Shown here: positions 9,431-17,547 of the stretch, in pieces
Layout: every line of letters starts with the position of its first letter
Numbering within the stretch: position 1 is the first letter of the stretch
From: a virus
Virus record (IMG/VR): IMGVR_UViG_3300042566_001780
Location: 227,688 to 291,687 of that record
Direction: 5' to 3' (one strand)
DNA length: 64,000 nucleotides
Made by a program: the position numbers and the translations under genes
Notes under the pieces: model-generated
The model's input: the letters and a program-made list of their open reading frames with translations, nothing else
What the model was told of the DNA's origin: nothing
The model's database searches: none

Positions 9431-9987
9431 TGAAGAACTTTATTATTGAAGGTCTCGATAGACTTGGTAAAGATACGCTGATTAAAAATATCCAGCACAA
9501 AACTGGATATAAGATGGTGTGTCATCGATCTAAGCCTCTTGCCCTTGATTATTATCGCAAAGAAAATAATAGTCTGCTTCGATTCCAACAAGAGTGTTTT
9601 GCAAATGATATGCGTCTTCTTTGGATGTCTGAAGATACATCGGCATTTGACGGTGTTATCTTCAATCGTTCGTGGTTAGGCGAATTTGTATATGCGCCCA
9701 TGTATCGGGGGTATTCTGCGGAATACATTTTCGATTATGAAAATGTATATTCTCTTGAGAAGCTCAAACAAACTACGCTCGTGCTTTTGACTGAAGATTT
9801 TTCTAAGTCAAAGCATTTTATTGATGATGGGTTGAGCTTCGATATTTCAAAGCGCGTAGAAGAACAAAATAGCTTTGAACTTGCATTTGAGCGTTCGCGA
9901 ATTCCTTGTAAGAAAAAGATTAGTGTTACTGCAGATAATGGCAGTTTCAAAGATCCACTTTCTATTTTGTCTGAAGTTTTTGTTTGA
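9430..9987 (+). CDS. Thymidylate-kinase-like deoxynucleoside monophosphate kinase
   Basis: The 185-aa product starts MKNFIIEGLDRLGKDTLIKN, a GxDxxGKxT P-loop like thymidylate kinase. The FNRSWLGEFVYAPMYRG segment resembles the nucleoside-binding DR(Y/S) region. The length is slightly below bacterial Tmk. It sits between the AAA+ ATPase and a second nucleotide kinase, so a role in phosphorylating normal or modified dNMPs is likely. If the phage makes hydroxymethylated pyrimidine, this kinase or the next one would be needed to activate it; that is inference. Confidence 0.65.
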   Translation: MKNFIIEGLDRLGKDTLIKNIQHKTGYKMVCHRSKPLALDYYRKENNSLLRFQQECFANDMRLLWMSEDTSAFDGVIFNRSWLGEFVYAPMYRGYSAEYIFDYENVYSLEKLKQTTLVLLTEDFSKSKHFIDDGLSFDISKRVEEQNSFELAFERSRIPCKKKISVTADNGSFKDPLSILSEVFV

Positions 9988-9998
9988 AGGAAAATGTC

Positions 9999-10442
9999 AT
10001 GTTGATTAATCAAATCAAAAAAGATCAAGTTGAAGCTCGCAAAAACAAAGATTCTGTGAAAGCCAATCTACTCACTACGCTAATTGGTGAAGCTGAAATG
10101 GTTGGCAAAAACAATGGCAACCGTGCTCCATCAGATGCTGAAGTACAAGTAGTAGTTAAGAAGTTCATTAAGGGAATTGATGAAATTCTGACTCTGACTT
10201 TTGACAAAGACATTCAGAATTTCTTGACTGAGCTAGAAATCCTCAAGTCATATTTGCCAGAACAGCTGAGCCAAGAGCAACTTGCATTTGAGATTAGCAA
10301 AATCATCGGCTCTCTTACTGTTGCAAATCCTTCTCAGGCAATTGGTGTTGTGATGAAGGAGCTTAATGCAAAGTTCTCTGGGAAATTTGATTCCAAACAA
10401 GCTTCCATTTTGATCAAAGAAAATCTGGTACCCCAATCATGA
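9999..10442 (+). CDS. GatB/YqeY-like protein
   Basis: The 147-aa product from ATG 9999 (AAGGA upstream) matches the YqeY layout: an N-terminal helical half with LLTTLIGEAEMVGKNNG, the ELEILKSYLPEQLSQEQL linker, and a C-terminal half ending in KFDSKQASILIKENL. The domain is related to the tRNA-binding tail of the GatB amidotransferase subunit. The function of stand-alone YqeY proteins is not settled; tRNA binding is the usual guess. It overlaps the next gene by four bases. Confidence 0.75.
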   Translation: MLINQIKKDQVEARKNKDSVKANLLTTLIGEAEMVGKNNGNRAPSDAEVQVVVKKFIKGIDEILTLTFDKDIQNFLTELEILKSYLPEQLSQEQLAFEISKIIGSLTVANPSQAIGVVMKELNAKFSGKFDSKQASILIKENLVPQS

Positions 10443-11077
10443 TCGTCTTTGGTCAACCCACGTTGATCACGTTAACCAGCCCATCTTGCGGTGGAAAAAG
10501 CTGGTTAATGGAGCATCTGATTGCTGAATGGAATTTTCAAAGAATCATCAGCACTACTGATAGAGCTCCACGAGTTGGAGAAGTCGACAAGGTGCATTAT
10601 TTCTTTATGACTACTGAAGAATCTAAGGAGCTAGAGAAGCAAAAGAAATTTGCTGAGCTAGTCACTTATAATGGCGTTCGTTATGGTGTTACTCATGACG
10701 AAATGGTTCGCAAAGTAGCAAAGCCAAATAGCGCTCCTCCTATTGTTATTCTTGAACCTTCTGGATTGAAGGAATACGAGAAGTATTGCAAGAAAAACAA
10801 TTGGAGAATGTTCAAGATCTTTGTTGACACTCCAGAAGAAATTCGCATTCTTAGACTCGCAGATCGCACAACAAAAGACATCATTGCTAAACCAAATGCT
10901 TCTTATGAAGAGGTCAAGCAATGCATAGTGTCAAACAATAGTCGGTTGCAGGCAATAATTGAAAAAGAGCGTTCTTGGTATAAGAAAAGTAACTGGGATT
11001 TGATTGTACCAGGCACTTCACTAAGCGATGCAAAACATCTTATTCTAGACGCAGCAAAAAGGTTTAACAATGATTGA
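10439..11077 (+). CDS. Guanylate-kinase-like nucleotide kinase
   Basis: This 212-aa protein has a P-loop SPSCGGKSW near the N-terminus, followed by STTDRAPRVGEVDKVHYFF, the Gmk signature that binds the GMP base and phosphate, and then KFAELVTYNGVRYGVTHDE. The length and order match guanylate kinase. It would turn GMP/dGMP (or a modified dNMP) into the diphosphate. It is coupled to its neighbours by short overlaps within the nucleotide-metabolism operon. Confidence 0.75.
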   Translation: MIVFGQPTLITLTSPSCGGKSWLMEHLIAEWNFQRIISTTDRAPRVGEVDKVHYFFMTTEESKELEKQKKFAELVTYNGVRYGVTHDEMVRKVAKPNSAPPIVILEPSGLKEYEKYCKKNNWRMFKIFVDTPEEIRILRLADRTTKDIIAKPNASYEEVKQCIVSNNSRLQAIIEKERSWYKKSNWDLIVPGTSLSDAKHLILDAAKRFNND

Positions 11078-11582
11078 AGTTCAAGCGCCAAATAAGTTCA
11101 AAGTTAAGATGGCACACTGGACCGTTTTTCTTGCTGGGTCCATTGAAATGGGTGCTGCTGTTAAATGGCAAAATGAAGCTGTTGAGCAACTTAAACCATA
11201 CAATGATGAGTTGGTGTTGTTCAATCCTAGACGAGATGATTGGGATTCTTCTTGGGTTCAATCGATTGATAATCCCCAATTTGCTGAGCAAGTGAATTGG
11301 GAAATTGAACACATCACTAAATCAGACATTGTGTTCTTCTATTTTGCTGGTGACACAAAATCTCCAATCACTCTAATGGAGCTCGGCATTATTGCGGGAA
11401 TGCATATGCGATATGCGACATCAGATGTCATTGTTGTTTGTGAACCAAATTTTTGGCGAAAAGGAAATGTCGACATTCTCTGTGATACAATCAATGTACC
11501 GCTTTATGATAATCTAAAAGATGGTCTAAGTCATCTTGAAAATTATCTTGTCACTAATGGTGGGTTCATTCCTGGAGCGTGA
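11070..11582 (+). CDS. Nucleoside 2-deoxyribosyltransferase-like protein
   Basis: The 170-aa protein contains VFLAGSIEMGAAVKWQNEA and a C-terminal half with DIVFFYFAGDTKSPITLMEL and GIIAG. These match the nucleoside 2-deoxyribosyltransferase fold, in which the conserved Glu of the LMELG helix is the nucleophile. Enzymes of this fold exchange or hydrolyse nucleobases on deoxyribose, so salvage or base removal is plausible. It overlaps the kinase gene by eight bases and ends the recognisable nucleotide block. Confidence 0.7.
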   Translation: MIEVQAPNKFKVKMAHWTVFLAGSIEMGAAVKWQNEAVEQLKPYNDELVLFNPRRDDWDSSWVQSIDNPQFAEQVNWEIEHITKSDIVFFYFAGDTKSPITLMELGIIAGMHMRYATSDVIVVCEPNFWRKGNVDILCDTINVPLYDNLKDGLSHLENYLVTNGGFIPGA

Positions 11583-11583
11583 A

Positions 11584-11721
11584 ATGGAAAAAGACGTCAA
11601 TGATAATCAAGGTAGAAATCCTGATCGACCAGCAAATGTAAAAACAGATTTGATTTCACTTGGTGTAGTTGCAGTGCTGATGGCTCTTTCTTACGGCATT
11701 ATCAAATTTTTTGAACTATGA
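11584..11721 (+). CDS. Small single-pass membrane protein
   Basis: The 45-aa product has a charged N-terminal half (MEKDVNDNQGRNPDRPANVK) and a C-terminal hydrophobic helix (ISLGVVAVLMALSYGII). It starts one base after the previous stop and ends overlapping the next start (ATGA). Its function is unknown; inner-membrane insertion is inferred. Confidence 0.55.
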   Translation: MEKDVNDNQGRNPDRPANVKTDLISLGVVAVLMALSYGIIKFFEL

Positions 11722-12062
11722 GTGACTGTGACTTTCGAATCAAAGCTGAACATATTTGTGAAGATTGCGGACATGTTCAGATGGTTCATGGACTAGTAAC
11801 GTCTGACAATGGCGTCTATTTTGGCAGTGCCCATAATTGGTGTGATGTTTGTGATACGGGATTGCCGAAGTTTAGTTGGAAGATTGTTGTTCCCGCAGGG
11901 AACATTGACATCACCTTCTTCATGAAAGGTCTTCCGAAAAAGATGGCATTTCAAATCGGCAATCAAATTTTCACCTTGGACTATGAACCTGAAGAACCAT
12001 CTGAGTTTTTCTTTATGGCCAAAATGTTGACAAATGCTATGAAAAAGATTGGCGTAAACTAA
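11718..12062 (+). CDS. Small zinc-binding-type protein, unknown
   Basis: The 114-aa product has paired cysteines C14/C17 (CEDCGH) and C42/C45 (CDVCD), a four-Cys arrangement that would bind zinc. The C-terminal half is a beta-rich stretch with no recognised motif. It is coupled at both ends to its neighbours by overlapping start and stop codons. No function assigned. Confidence 0.55.
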   Translation: MSDCDFRIKAEHICEDCGHVQMVHGLVTSDNGVYFGSAHNWCDVCDTGLPKFSWKIVVPAGNIDITFFMKGLPKKMAFQIGNQIFTLDYEPEEPSEFFFMAKMLTNAMKKIGVN

Positions 12063-12895
12063 TGGGACGTCTTACTGATAATGACAAACGGTTTTGGATT
12101 TTTACATATGGAAAATCCAACTACAATCCTTGGAGAATGATTCTTTCAAGTGGCGGGGGCTATGATGAACCAGCAAAAACTAATCTGACTTGCTACGGAT
12201 TTGGTTATGTTTTTCGTGTTCATTTTCCAAATTTCATAAAACCTTTCCGTGAATGGCACGAATTTCGATTTGAGAAACTTGCAGATGGTAGAAAAGGTTA
12301 TTGGGAAGAGCATCCTCGAGAATTTGGTTTTTCTCTTGATGAAGGTTTCTTAACTTTCTATCATGGGCCACAAACTCATGACAGTATAACGACAAAATCA
12401 ACTAGCTTCTTTCTTCCGTGGACACAGTGGTTCTTCAATCGCTATAGCGTCTATGGTTTGAATGGCGAACATTTGAAAAGCTGGATTTCTGAACGAAGTT
12501 TGTTCAAGAAAAAGAAGCCGTTTAATGAGTATGAAGAACAACGACAGTTCAAAGATCAGCAGGTACCAAAAGCCAAGTTTTTGATTCACGATGCTGATGG
12601 TACTGCGGTTATTGCAACAACTTATATCCAAGAACGTGAATGGACGTTTGGAGAAGGCTGGTTTCAATGGCTTCGATTCTTCAAAAAGAATCTGGTACAA
12701 CGTACACTTGACATTGAATTTTCCCAAGAAGTCGGTCATGACAAAGGTTCATGGAAGGGCGGGTTGATGGGTACCTCGATTGAGATGAATCCAAATGACC
12801 TTCATGAATCTGCATTTAAGCGATTCTGCGACCAAGAACATCGTTCAAAGAATGGCAAGTTCAAGATAAAATTCATAAAACAAATCGAGGAGTAA
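12062..12895 (+). CDS. Phage protein of unknown function, 277 aa
   Basis: The product is rich in Trp, Phe and Tyr and contains FWIFTYGKSNYNPWRMILSS near the N-terminus and WQ/WF-rich segments in the middle (FFLPWTQWFFNRYSVYG). No catalytic motif is recognisable. Its size and clean reading frame support a real gene. It starts at the stop of the preceding gene (TAATG) and belongs to the long coupled operon of small genes. Confidence 0.6.
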   Translation: MGRLTDNDKRFWIFTYGKSNYNPWRMILSSGGGYDEPAKTNLTCYGFGYVFRVHFPNFIKPFREWHEFRFEKLADGRKGYWEEHPREFGFSLDEGFLTFYHGPQTHDSITTKSTSFFLPWTQWFFNRYSVYGLNGEHLKSWISERSLFKKKKPFNEYEEQRQFKDQQVPKAKFLIHDADGTAVIATTYIQEREWTFGEGWFQWLRFFKKNLVQRTLDIEFSQEVGHDKGSWKGGLMGTSIEMNPNDLHESAFKRFCDQEHRSKNGKFKIKFIKQIEE

Positions 12896-12898
12896 GCA

Positions 12899-13123
12899 AT
12901 GCTAGTAGAAAAATTCAACGAAGTCAATAGTCACATTATCAATCTGCTTCTTCGTCACCGTGAAGAACGCGTCGACATCACCTATCAAGATGTTTTTGAC
13001 ATTCAACAACGGTTGGACAAATTGATTGTTGATGTTGCTGCGGCAGAAATTGTCATCAATGAGCTGGATGTGGCACCAAAGAAATCTTGTGGTGGCAACT
13101 GCTCTGAGTGTGCATGTCATTAA
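12899..13123 (+). CDS. Small helical protein with Cys-rich tail
   Basis: The 74-aa product is helical, then ends in CGGNCSECACH, a compact Cys/His cluster able to bind metal. A strong ribosome site (GAGGAG) precedes ATG 12899. The stop overlaps the next start (TAATG). Function unknown. Confidence 0.55.
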   Translation: MLVEKFNEVNSHIINLLLRHREERVDITYQDVFDIQQRLDKLIVDVAAAEIVINELDVAPKKSCGGNCSECACH

Positions 13124-13341
13124 TGAAATTCCCAGGCATTTTCATCAGTCATCATGGTTCAGCCGATATTGACGCGTTAAGCAAAGAAACCCATGAATGG
13201 GAAGTTCGAGCTTCTAAAGGTGAATGTGCCTGGATTTGTTCAGATTGTTGTGTCACTTTCCCAGATGGAATGCCTGCAAAATGCGAACATGGTCATGAAG
13301 GCTGTACCAAAATCATTGAAAGTTTCCGAAATGAAAAGTGA
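13123..13341 (+). CDS. Small Cys/His-rich protein
   Basis: Read from ATG 13123, the first in-frame start overlapping the upstream stop, the 72-aa product has C35, C39, C42, C43, C54 and C61 with nearby His (CEHGHEGC), suggesting a zinc-binding fold. It overlaps the next gene by eleven bases. Function unknown. Confidence 0.5.
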   Translation: MKFPGIFISHHGSADIDALSKETHEWEVRASKGECAWICSDCCVTFPDGMPAKCEHGHEGCTKIIESFRNEK

Positions 13342-13645
13342 TGCCCAAATTAGCTATGATTTAGCTTTAGCCATCGGTTGGACTAAAGCAGATTTGGTTA
13401 TTGCAGAAAACAAAGTTTTTGTTTGGCGCGGAAATAATTGGCGTGAATTCTCTTACACTGATCCCACAGTCATCTGGCCTATTGCTGTTCGCTTTAGAAA
13501 AATGCCAAGTGAAGTTTGGTACAGAGCTGCACCTAAGAAAGAATGGTATGTCGCAATGCCAGATGGTCCAGGTACTTGGTGTATGTATGCCGATTCCCCT
13601 GAAAAAGCAGTAGCTCTTGGGGTTATCTCAGAGGTCGCAGAATGA
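13331..13645 (+). CDS. Small phage protein, unknown
   Basis: The 104-aa product from ATG 13331 (MKSDAQISYDLALAIGW) is Trp-rich, with WRGNNWREFSY in the middle and a GPGTWCMYADSPEKAVA tail. The longer upstream open frame overlaps the previous gene and lacks a good start. It overlaps the next gene by four bases. No function recognised. Confidence 0.55.
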   Translation: MKSDAQISYDLALAIGWTKADLVIAENKVFVWRGNNWREFSYTDPTVIWPIAVRFRKMPSEVWYRAAPKKEWYVAMPDGPGTWCMYADSPEKAVALGVISEVAE

Positions 13646-14118
13646 ATTTGCCCAAACCAAAAGTCTTTGTGAAAAGTTCCGAGTGGAATGATGCTCTTCT
13701 CAAGAGATGTTCATTCAATGGATGGCGTCATGATTATGGTGATTGCGACATGCGGCTCTACACTGAAGAGCAATTGCATGAATTTGCAAAATCGCAAATT
13801 GAAGAAGTGCTAGGTTTAGTGTTCACTAATTTGGTCAACATTGCAAAAACCAAAGAATTGGCGAAAGACATAGACCAAACATGGTGCGCTGCAGCACAAG
13901 GCATGCATCGTTTGGCAAATGAAGCTTTGAAAAAAGTTGATCATCTTGAGCCAACTGAAAAAGCTTCTCCTGAAAAATTAGAAGAAGCTCTGGAAGAAGC
14001 TTATTGGATCTTCGATGCCAAACGAAAAGGTTATTCCATGTGGCACGACCCAATGTCTGAGCGTGATGCATTCAAAACCACTATTCGAAAATTGTTGAAA
14101 GATTCAAATGGCGACTAG
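13642..14118 (+). CDS. Helical phage protein, unknown
   Basis: The 158-aa product is mostly charged helix, with a central segment ATGMH-like (AAAQGMHRLANEALKKVDH) and an acidic tail. It overlaps its neighbours at both ends (ATGA at the start, eleven bases at the end), consistent with translational coupling. No motif recognised. Confidence 0.55.
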   Translation: MNLPKPKVFVKSSEWNDALLKRCSFNGWRHDYGDCDMRLYTEEQLHEFAKSQIEEVLGLVFTNLVNIAKTKELAKDIDQTWCAAAQGMHRLANEALKKVDHLEPTEKASPEKLEEALEEAYWIFDAKRKGYSMWHDPMSERDAFKTTIRKLLKDSNGD

Positions 14119-14332
14119 AACTCGTGAAGTTGTTGTATCTAACAAAGCACAATGCAAATTGTGCAATGATGTTATTGAATCAAAATCTGGCCATGACTTC
14201 AAGTACTGTAGTTGTGGCGAAATTTTTGTAGATGGCGGAAACGAATATCTTCGTCGCGGTGCAAAGAACTTCGACAATTTCATTGAGCTAAGTGAGATTG
14301 AGGAGATTGTTGAGGATAGCGCGAATGAATAA
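14108..14332 (+). CDS. Zinc-ribbon small phage protein
   Basis: The 74-aa product has C16/C19 (CKLC) and C34/C36 (CSCG), followed by IFVDGGNEYLRRG. This pattern of C-x2-C, HDF, CxCG and VDGG(x)YLRR is a recurring family of small phage and bacterial zinc-ribbon proteins without known function. It overlaps the next gene by eight bases. Confidence 0.65.
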   Translation: MATRTREVVVSNKAQCKLCNDVIESKSGHDFKYCSCGEIFVDGGNEYLRRGAKNFDNFIELSEIEEIVEDSANE

Positions 14333-14930
14333 CCTGATGATTCGGTGGCTCACGCTTGTGAATGGGCATATCAATGATGGCTGGAAATTCCTTTGGAGTT
14401 GTTATGGCAACAATGCCAGGAGCCTCGAGGGTGTCATTTGGGACAATGGAATCCAAGAGATGACTAGCACTATTTGCTATGACACCAAGACTTTTGAGGT
14501 TTACAACATCAGCGTTCACTGCTTTGATTCTAATAGTTTAGACAATAGTCGGAGCAAAGCTGCTATTTTCTTCACAGATGAAAAGCATAAGAAAGTCTAC
14601 GTCGAAGAATCTAATAAGCATGATGCTGCATGGGATCAAGCATGGTCGGGTGTCCTCTATGAAGAGGTGAAGTCATTTGATGATCTGGTGAAATTCATTC
14701 ATGATTCTCATTACCAGAAACTTGATGATCCTGAAGAGTTTGACGTAGTTGTTGACACCCTGAAAAAGCATCATGACAAGCTTTGGCAAATGACTCAACG
14801 AAACATGAATTCTGAATTTGTTGGAATGAACATTATGGATGACATTCGCATTGAACAGATGAGTGAATTGAAGCAAGCTATGCAACTGTGGAAAGATTTC
14901 AAAAATGGAAAAGCTTTTAGGCAAAATTGA
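14325..14930 (+). CDS. Phage protein of unknown function, 201 aa
   Basis: Read from ATG 14325, the product starts MNNLMIRWLTLVNGHINDGW and has a mixed alpha/beta composition with an acidic helical C-terminal half. No domain recognised. It overlaps the previous and next genes by 8 and 26 bases. Confidence 0.55.
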   Translation: MNNLMIRWLTLVNGHINDGWKFLWSCYGNNARSLEGVIWDNGIQEMTSTICYDTKTFEVYNISVHCFDSNSLDNSRSKAAIFFTDEKHKKVYVEESNKHDAAWDQAWSGVLYEEVKSFDDLVKFIHDSHYQKLDDPEEFDVVVDTLKKHHDKLWQMTQRNMNSEFVGMNIMDDIRIEQMSELKQAMQLWKDFKNGKAFRQN

Positions 14931-15243
14931 ATCGGTGAAATTTGGCTATGTTGGCTACCAAGACATGCAATTTGGTCTGCAGGTGTCATTCACCGGAAAA
15001 GACGGCTGGGGAGTTTCGGCCACCATCGCAAATGCTTGGTCTTTGGACATGGAATGCCCGTATAATCATGCATGGACTGAAGACGACCGGGATTCTGGTT
15101 TCGCAAAGACTATGCGCAAAATCAACCAAGTTATGAATGATGCTAAGGTGACTGACATCTATCAACTGAAGGGTGTTCCAGTTGAAGTGATCTTCGAAGG
15201 AAGCGTGTTGAAGGATTGGAGAATTTTGACTGAAGTTTTGTGA
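14905..15243 (+). CDS. Conserved small phage protein (GYQD/WRILTEVL family)
   Basis: The 112-aa protein shows FGYVGYQDMQFGLQVSFTGK, GWGVSATIANAWS, and the terminal PVEVIFEGSVLKDWRILTEV. I recognise this order of motifs from many unrelated phages and prophages as a conserved family without a known role. It ends the first run of small genes and is followed by a promoter and hairpin. Confidence 0.65.
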   Translation: MEKLLGKIESVKFGYVGYQDMQFGLQVSFTGKDGWGVSATIANAWSLDMECPYNHAWTEDDRDSGFAKTMRKINQVMNDAKVTDIYQLKGVPVEVIFEGSVLKDWRILTEVL

Positions 15244-15261
15244 AAAGCTCCAAAAACAGTG

Positions 15262-15267
15262 TACAAT
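15262..15267 (+). promoter_or_regulatory. Sigma70-like promoter (TTGTGA-18-TACAAT)
   Basis: TACAAT at 15262 has TTGTGA at 15238-15243 with an 18-base spacer. The expected start point near 15274 falls inside the left arm of the hairpin at 15270-15306, so RNA started here would lack a complete left arm and escape the terminator, while read-through RNA would fold it. Confidence 0.5.
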
Positions 15268-15269
15268 TG

Positions 15270-15310
15270 AACCTAAGATGAAAACATAAGCAGATCATCT
15301 TAGGTTTTTT
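15270..15310 (+). terminator. Intrinsic terminator with 12-bp stem
   Basis: Perfect inverted repeat AACCTAAGATGA (15270-15281) and TCATCTTAGGTT (15295-15306), followed by more T residues. It is placed directly after the operon ending at 15243. Confidence 0.8.
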
Positions 15311-15329
15311 ACTATTTGGAACTTTGATC

Positions 15330-15539
15330 ATGACTCGGCATTTTAATAACCAGGACTTTTTCAAAGGGTTTAGCGCTGTGAAGCCAAGCATGGTTGATGA
15401 TCTACTCATTTTGCCTAGCAAATTATCACAGGATGATTGCGGTGAGCAAAAAATACAAGTGAAAATCCTGAAAGCTAGATCTGCTGACAATCAACGCGTT
15501 TCTTTTCAACTTACTTGGAACTTTGATCATGACTCTTGA
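15330..15539 (+). CDS. Small phage protein, unknown
   Basis: The 69-aa product (MTRHFNNQDFFKGFSAVK...) is the first gene after the promoter-terminator element. Its start region, TTGGAACTTTGATCATGACTC, is duplicated at the start of the next gene. It overlaps that gene by eleven bases. No motif recognised. Confidence 0.5.
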   Translation: MTRHFNNQDFFKGFSAVKPSMVDDLLILPSKLSQDDCGEQKIQVKILKARSADNQRVSFQLTWNFDHDS

Positions 15540-15768
15540 AACTATTCGTACCAATCTCATCAAGACCATTGAGGGCAAACAGCTCTATCTTGATGAAGTC
15601 ATCAAAGCTCGGCAACAAGCAAATGGCACTCTTGATGCAGTGTTTTTTGCTCAAGAAGAATTCCTGAAGATCAATATTGCCGAGCTCAATGCCATCCTTG
15701 ATGATGTTGAAAAGCTCATTCAACCGACAGCTCCATTTACTGGTGAAATCTTTCATCATCCGGTGTAA
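15529..15768 (+). CDS. Small helical phage protein
   Basis: The 79-aa product (MTLETIRTNLIKTIEGKQLY...) is predicted helical throughout, with a long amphipathic run (AQEEFLKINIAELNAILDDV). ATG 15529 is preceded by the duplicated 21-base start region. Function unknown. Confidence 0.5.
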   Translation: MTLETIRTNLIKTIEGKQLYLDEVIKARQQANGTLDAVFFAQEEFLKINIAELNAILDDVEKLIQPTAPFTGEIFHHPV

Positions 15769-15770
15769 TC

Positions 15771-16004
15771 ATGGTTGAATGGGGCAAAATGTTCTTGCAA
15801 CTCGTGGTGCAAGAGAAAAGTAGCAATGATTATCGTGCTTTCTTGACCTGGCGCGATGTCGATAGTGATGGCATTTTTGAATTGCGGGGCTATGGCAAAG
15901 ATGGTGCCTTGGCTGCAGCCGATGCATGGCACAAATTTGTGACTGATGCCGAATTTCATAGCTACTGGTCAGGTCATTATTTGGAGCAGAAATCTCATGG
16001 TTGA
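15771..16004 (+). CDS. Small phage protein, unknown
   Basis: The 77-aa product has a beta-rich start (MVEWGKMFLQLVVQE) and a C-terminal helix (ALAAADAWHKFVTDAEFHSY). It starts two bases after the previous stop and overlaps the next gene by eight bases. No motif recognised. Confidence 0.5.
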   Translation: MVEWGKMFLQLVVQEKSSNDYRAFLTWRDVDSDGIFELRGYGKDGALAAADAWHKFVTDAEFHSYWSGHYLEQKSHG

Positions 16005-16209
16005 TCATTTGACAGTCATTCTCTATTTGTGGACCTCTGTTGTTGCAGCTGGGACCGCTTCTTCACTCAAAGTCGAGAAAGACTGGCGCCCAATTGGCGA
16101 GTATCATTCGTGGCAACGTGGTGGTCCTAGTGGAATGACACTATGTGAAAACGCGGCAAAGCAACTTGGTCTTGAGAAGACGCGTTATCGTTGCGTTATT
16201 TCAAAATGA
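15997..16209 (+). CDS. Small protein with hydrophobic N-terminus
   Basis: The 70-aa product from ATG 15997 has a hydrophobic segment (LTVILYLWTSVVAAGTA) that could be a membrane anchor or signal peptide, followed by a polar tail. Its end overlaps the next start by four bases. Function unknown. Confidence 0.5.
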   Translation: MVDHLTVILYLWTSVVAAGTASSLKVEKDWRPIGEYHSWQRGGPSGMTLCENAAKQLGLEKTRYRCVISK

Positions 16210-16463
16210 TTTCGAAAACTACTCGCCTTACTATTGCAAACATCTGCTATGCAAATGTGGCAGGTCAATTTGCATTGTTCAGCAACCCAAAGTTCCGTGG
16301 ACCAAACTTCACATGGAAAGAATTTCCAGCCATGTGTGAGAAGCAAGCGGATATTTGGATGATCCTCAACAGTGTACGTGGTAACAAAGAAGAAATCAAT
16401 AGTGTTGCTCGTCAAGTGGCAAAAGAAATTGCTACTACTTTGGTGTGGCATTTGGAGAAATGA
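16206..16463 (+). CDS. Small phage protein, unknown
   Basis: The 85-aa product from ATG 16206 (MISKTTRLTIANICYANVAG) has a C-terminal helix (VARQVAKEIATTLVWHLEK). It is coupled by four-base overlaps on both sides. No domain recognised. Confidence 0.5.
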   Translation: MISKTTRLTIANICYANVAGQFALFSNPKFRGPNFTWKEFPAMCEKQADIWMILNSVRGNKEEINSVARQVAKEIATTLVWHLEK

Positions 16464-16828
16464 AAATGGTACGAAAAGTGAAGCTCATTGATAGAAACAC
16501 GATGCTGGACTACAATGATGTAGACTACCATCATGATATGTTTATGGCTCTAGAGCGAGCCTCAAAACTGGGATGGACCTTTTCATGTCGTGATAATCAT
16601 GTTCGAATTGACAGGCATGACGGCGCTAGGAAAACGGAAATACCATGGAGCCTTGCATATGCAGTCTCGATCTATGGAGAAAATGATTTCGATGCTCCTA
16701 TTGAAGATCTCGAGCGTGCTATTGATTTCTGCGAACATGAGCGTCAAGAGGCAATCATTAAGACGCAAAAAATTAATGCTGCTTTGGCCAAATTGACTGA
16801 TGAAGAAAAGAAACTTTTAAAATTGTGA
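16460..16828 (+). CDS. Helical phage protein, unknown
   Basis: The 122-aa product from ATG 16460 has a His/Asp-rich middle (YNDVDYHHDMFMALERA, RIDRHDGARKTEIPW) and a coiled C-terminal helix. No known domain. The next gene starts eight bases downstream behind AAGGAAAT. Confidence 0.5.
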   Translation: MKMVRKVKLIDRNTMLDYNDVDYHHDMFMALERASKLGWTFSCRDNHVRIDRHDGARKTEIPWSLAYAVSIYGENDFDAPIEDLERAIDFCEHERQEAIIKTQKINAALAKLTDEEKKLLKL

Positions 16829-16836
16829 AGGAAATT

Positions 16837-17277
16837 ATGTCTAAGAAAATTGCATTCTATGTGAATTTTGCTGTTAAGCAATCTGTGCTTAACTACATTG
16901 CCGAAAGCATGATTGAAACTCTTCTTGACGAAATTGACGATTTCTATGATGAAGACTTCTTAAAATTTGCCAACATAGATCTAGATGAGCTCGCAACCTC
17001 AATTGCTAATTTTGAACCGTTTCAAACGGCCTTCAAAAAAGAAATTGAAGATCTTGGAACGTGGGCTGTTGATGATCCCCATTGGATTTGGGGCCACAAA
17101 ATTCTCAAACATCCTGAATGGAAAAAGATTGTAAGCCATATCAAATTTATGGATAAAATCTATCAGGATATCGAGAAATCAGAAAATAGCAAAAACGAAA
17201 AGCAGAAAGCCGTTGATTCTGCTATTGATCTTTTGCAAAAATCTGGGTACACTGTTCTTAAGCAACCTAATTTTTGA
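16837..17277 (+). CDS. Acidic helical phage protein, unknown
   Basis: The 146-aa product from ATG 16837, chosen for the AAGGAAAT ribosome site, is acidic and helical with DEIDDFYDEDFLKFANIDLD near residues 33-52 and a lysine-rich C-terminal helix. No motif recognised. Confidence 0.5.
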   Translation: MSKKIAFYVNFAVKQSVLNYIAESMIETLLDEIDDFYDEDFLKFANIDLDELATSIANFEPFQTAFKKEIEDLGTWAVDDPHWIWGHKILKHPEWKKIVSHIKFMDKIYQDIEKSENSKNEKQKAVDSAIDLLQKSGYTVLKQPNF

Positions 17278-17279
17278 AA

Positions 17280-17480
17280 ATGAGCTGGAACAACGTAATC
17301 CCATGGTTCATCTATGAAATGCGTCGAGAGAAAGATGAAGCTATGATGTTAGGCGCAACTGCCGAAGAACTTAACTCTGGTTGGGTTCGAAGTTGTCCAA
17401 AGCAATTCATTCAAATGGATCTTAGTTTCAGCCGAAGAGAAGATCGAAAGCTCTATAGTTTGGGCGTGCAAATTTTTTGA
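17280..17480 (+). CDS. Small phage protein, unknown
   Basis: The 66-aa product (MSWNNVIPWFIYEMRREKDE...) has an aromatic N-terminus followed by charged residues. It starts two bases after the previous stop and ends the second run of coupled small genes. Function unknown. Confidence 0.45.
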   Translation: MSWNNVIPWFIYEMRREKDEAMMLGATAEELNSGWVRSCPKQFIQMDLSFSRREDRKLYSLGVQIF

Positions 17481-17511
17481 TGGCATTGTGGTTTTCATGA
17501 TGATTTTAGGT

Positions 17512-17517
17512 TAGAAT
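17512..17517 (+). promoter_or_regulatory. Putative sigma70-like -10 box (TAGAAT)
   Basis: GGTTAGAATAGC lies 30 bases before ATG 17548 in a 67-base gap. The -35 region is poor. The same TTAGAATAG string occurs at 61956, where the promoter is much better. Confidence 0.4.
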
Positions 17518-17547
17518 AGCTTCATCACCAAAACAAACTTAAACATC

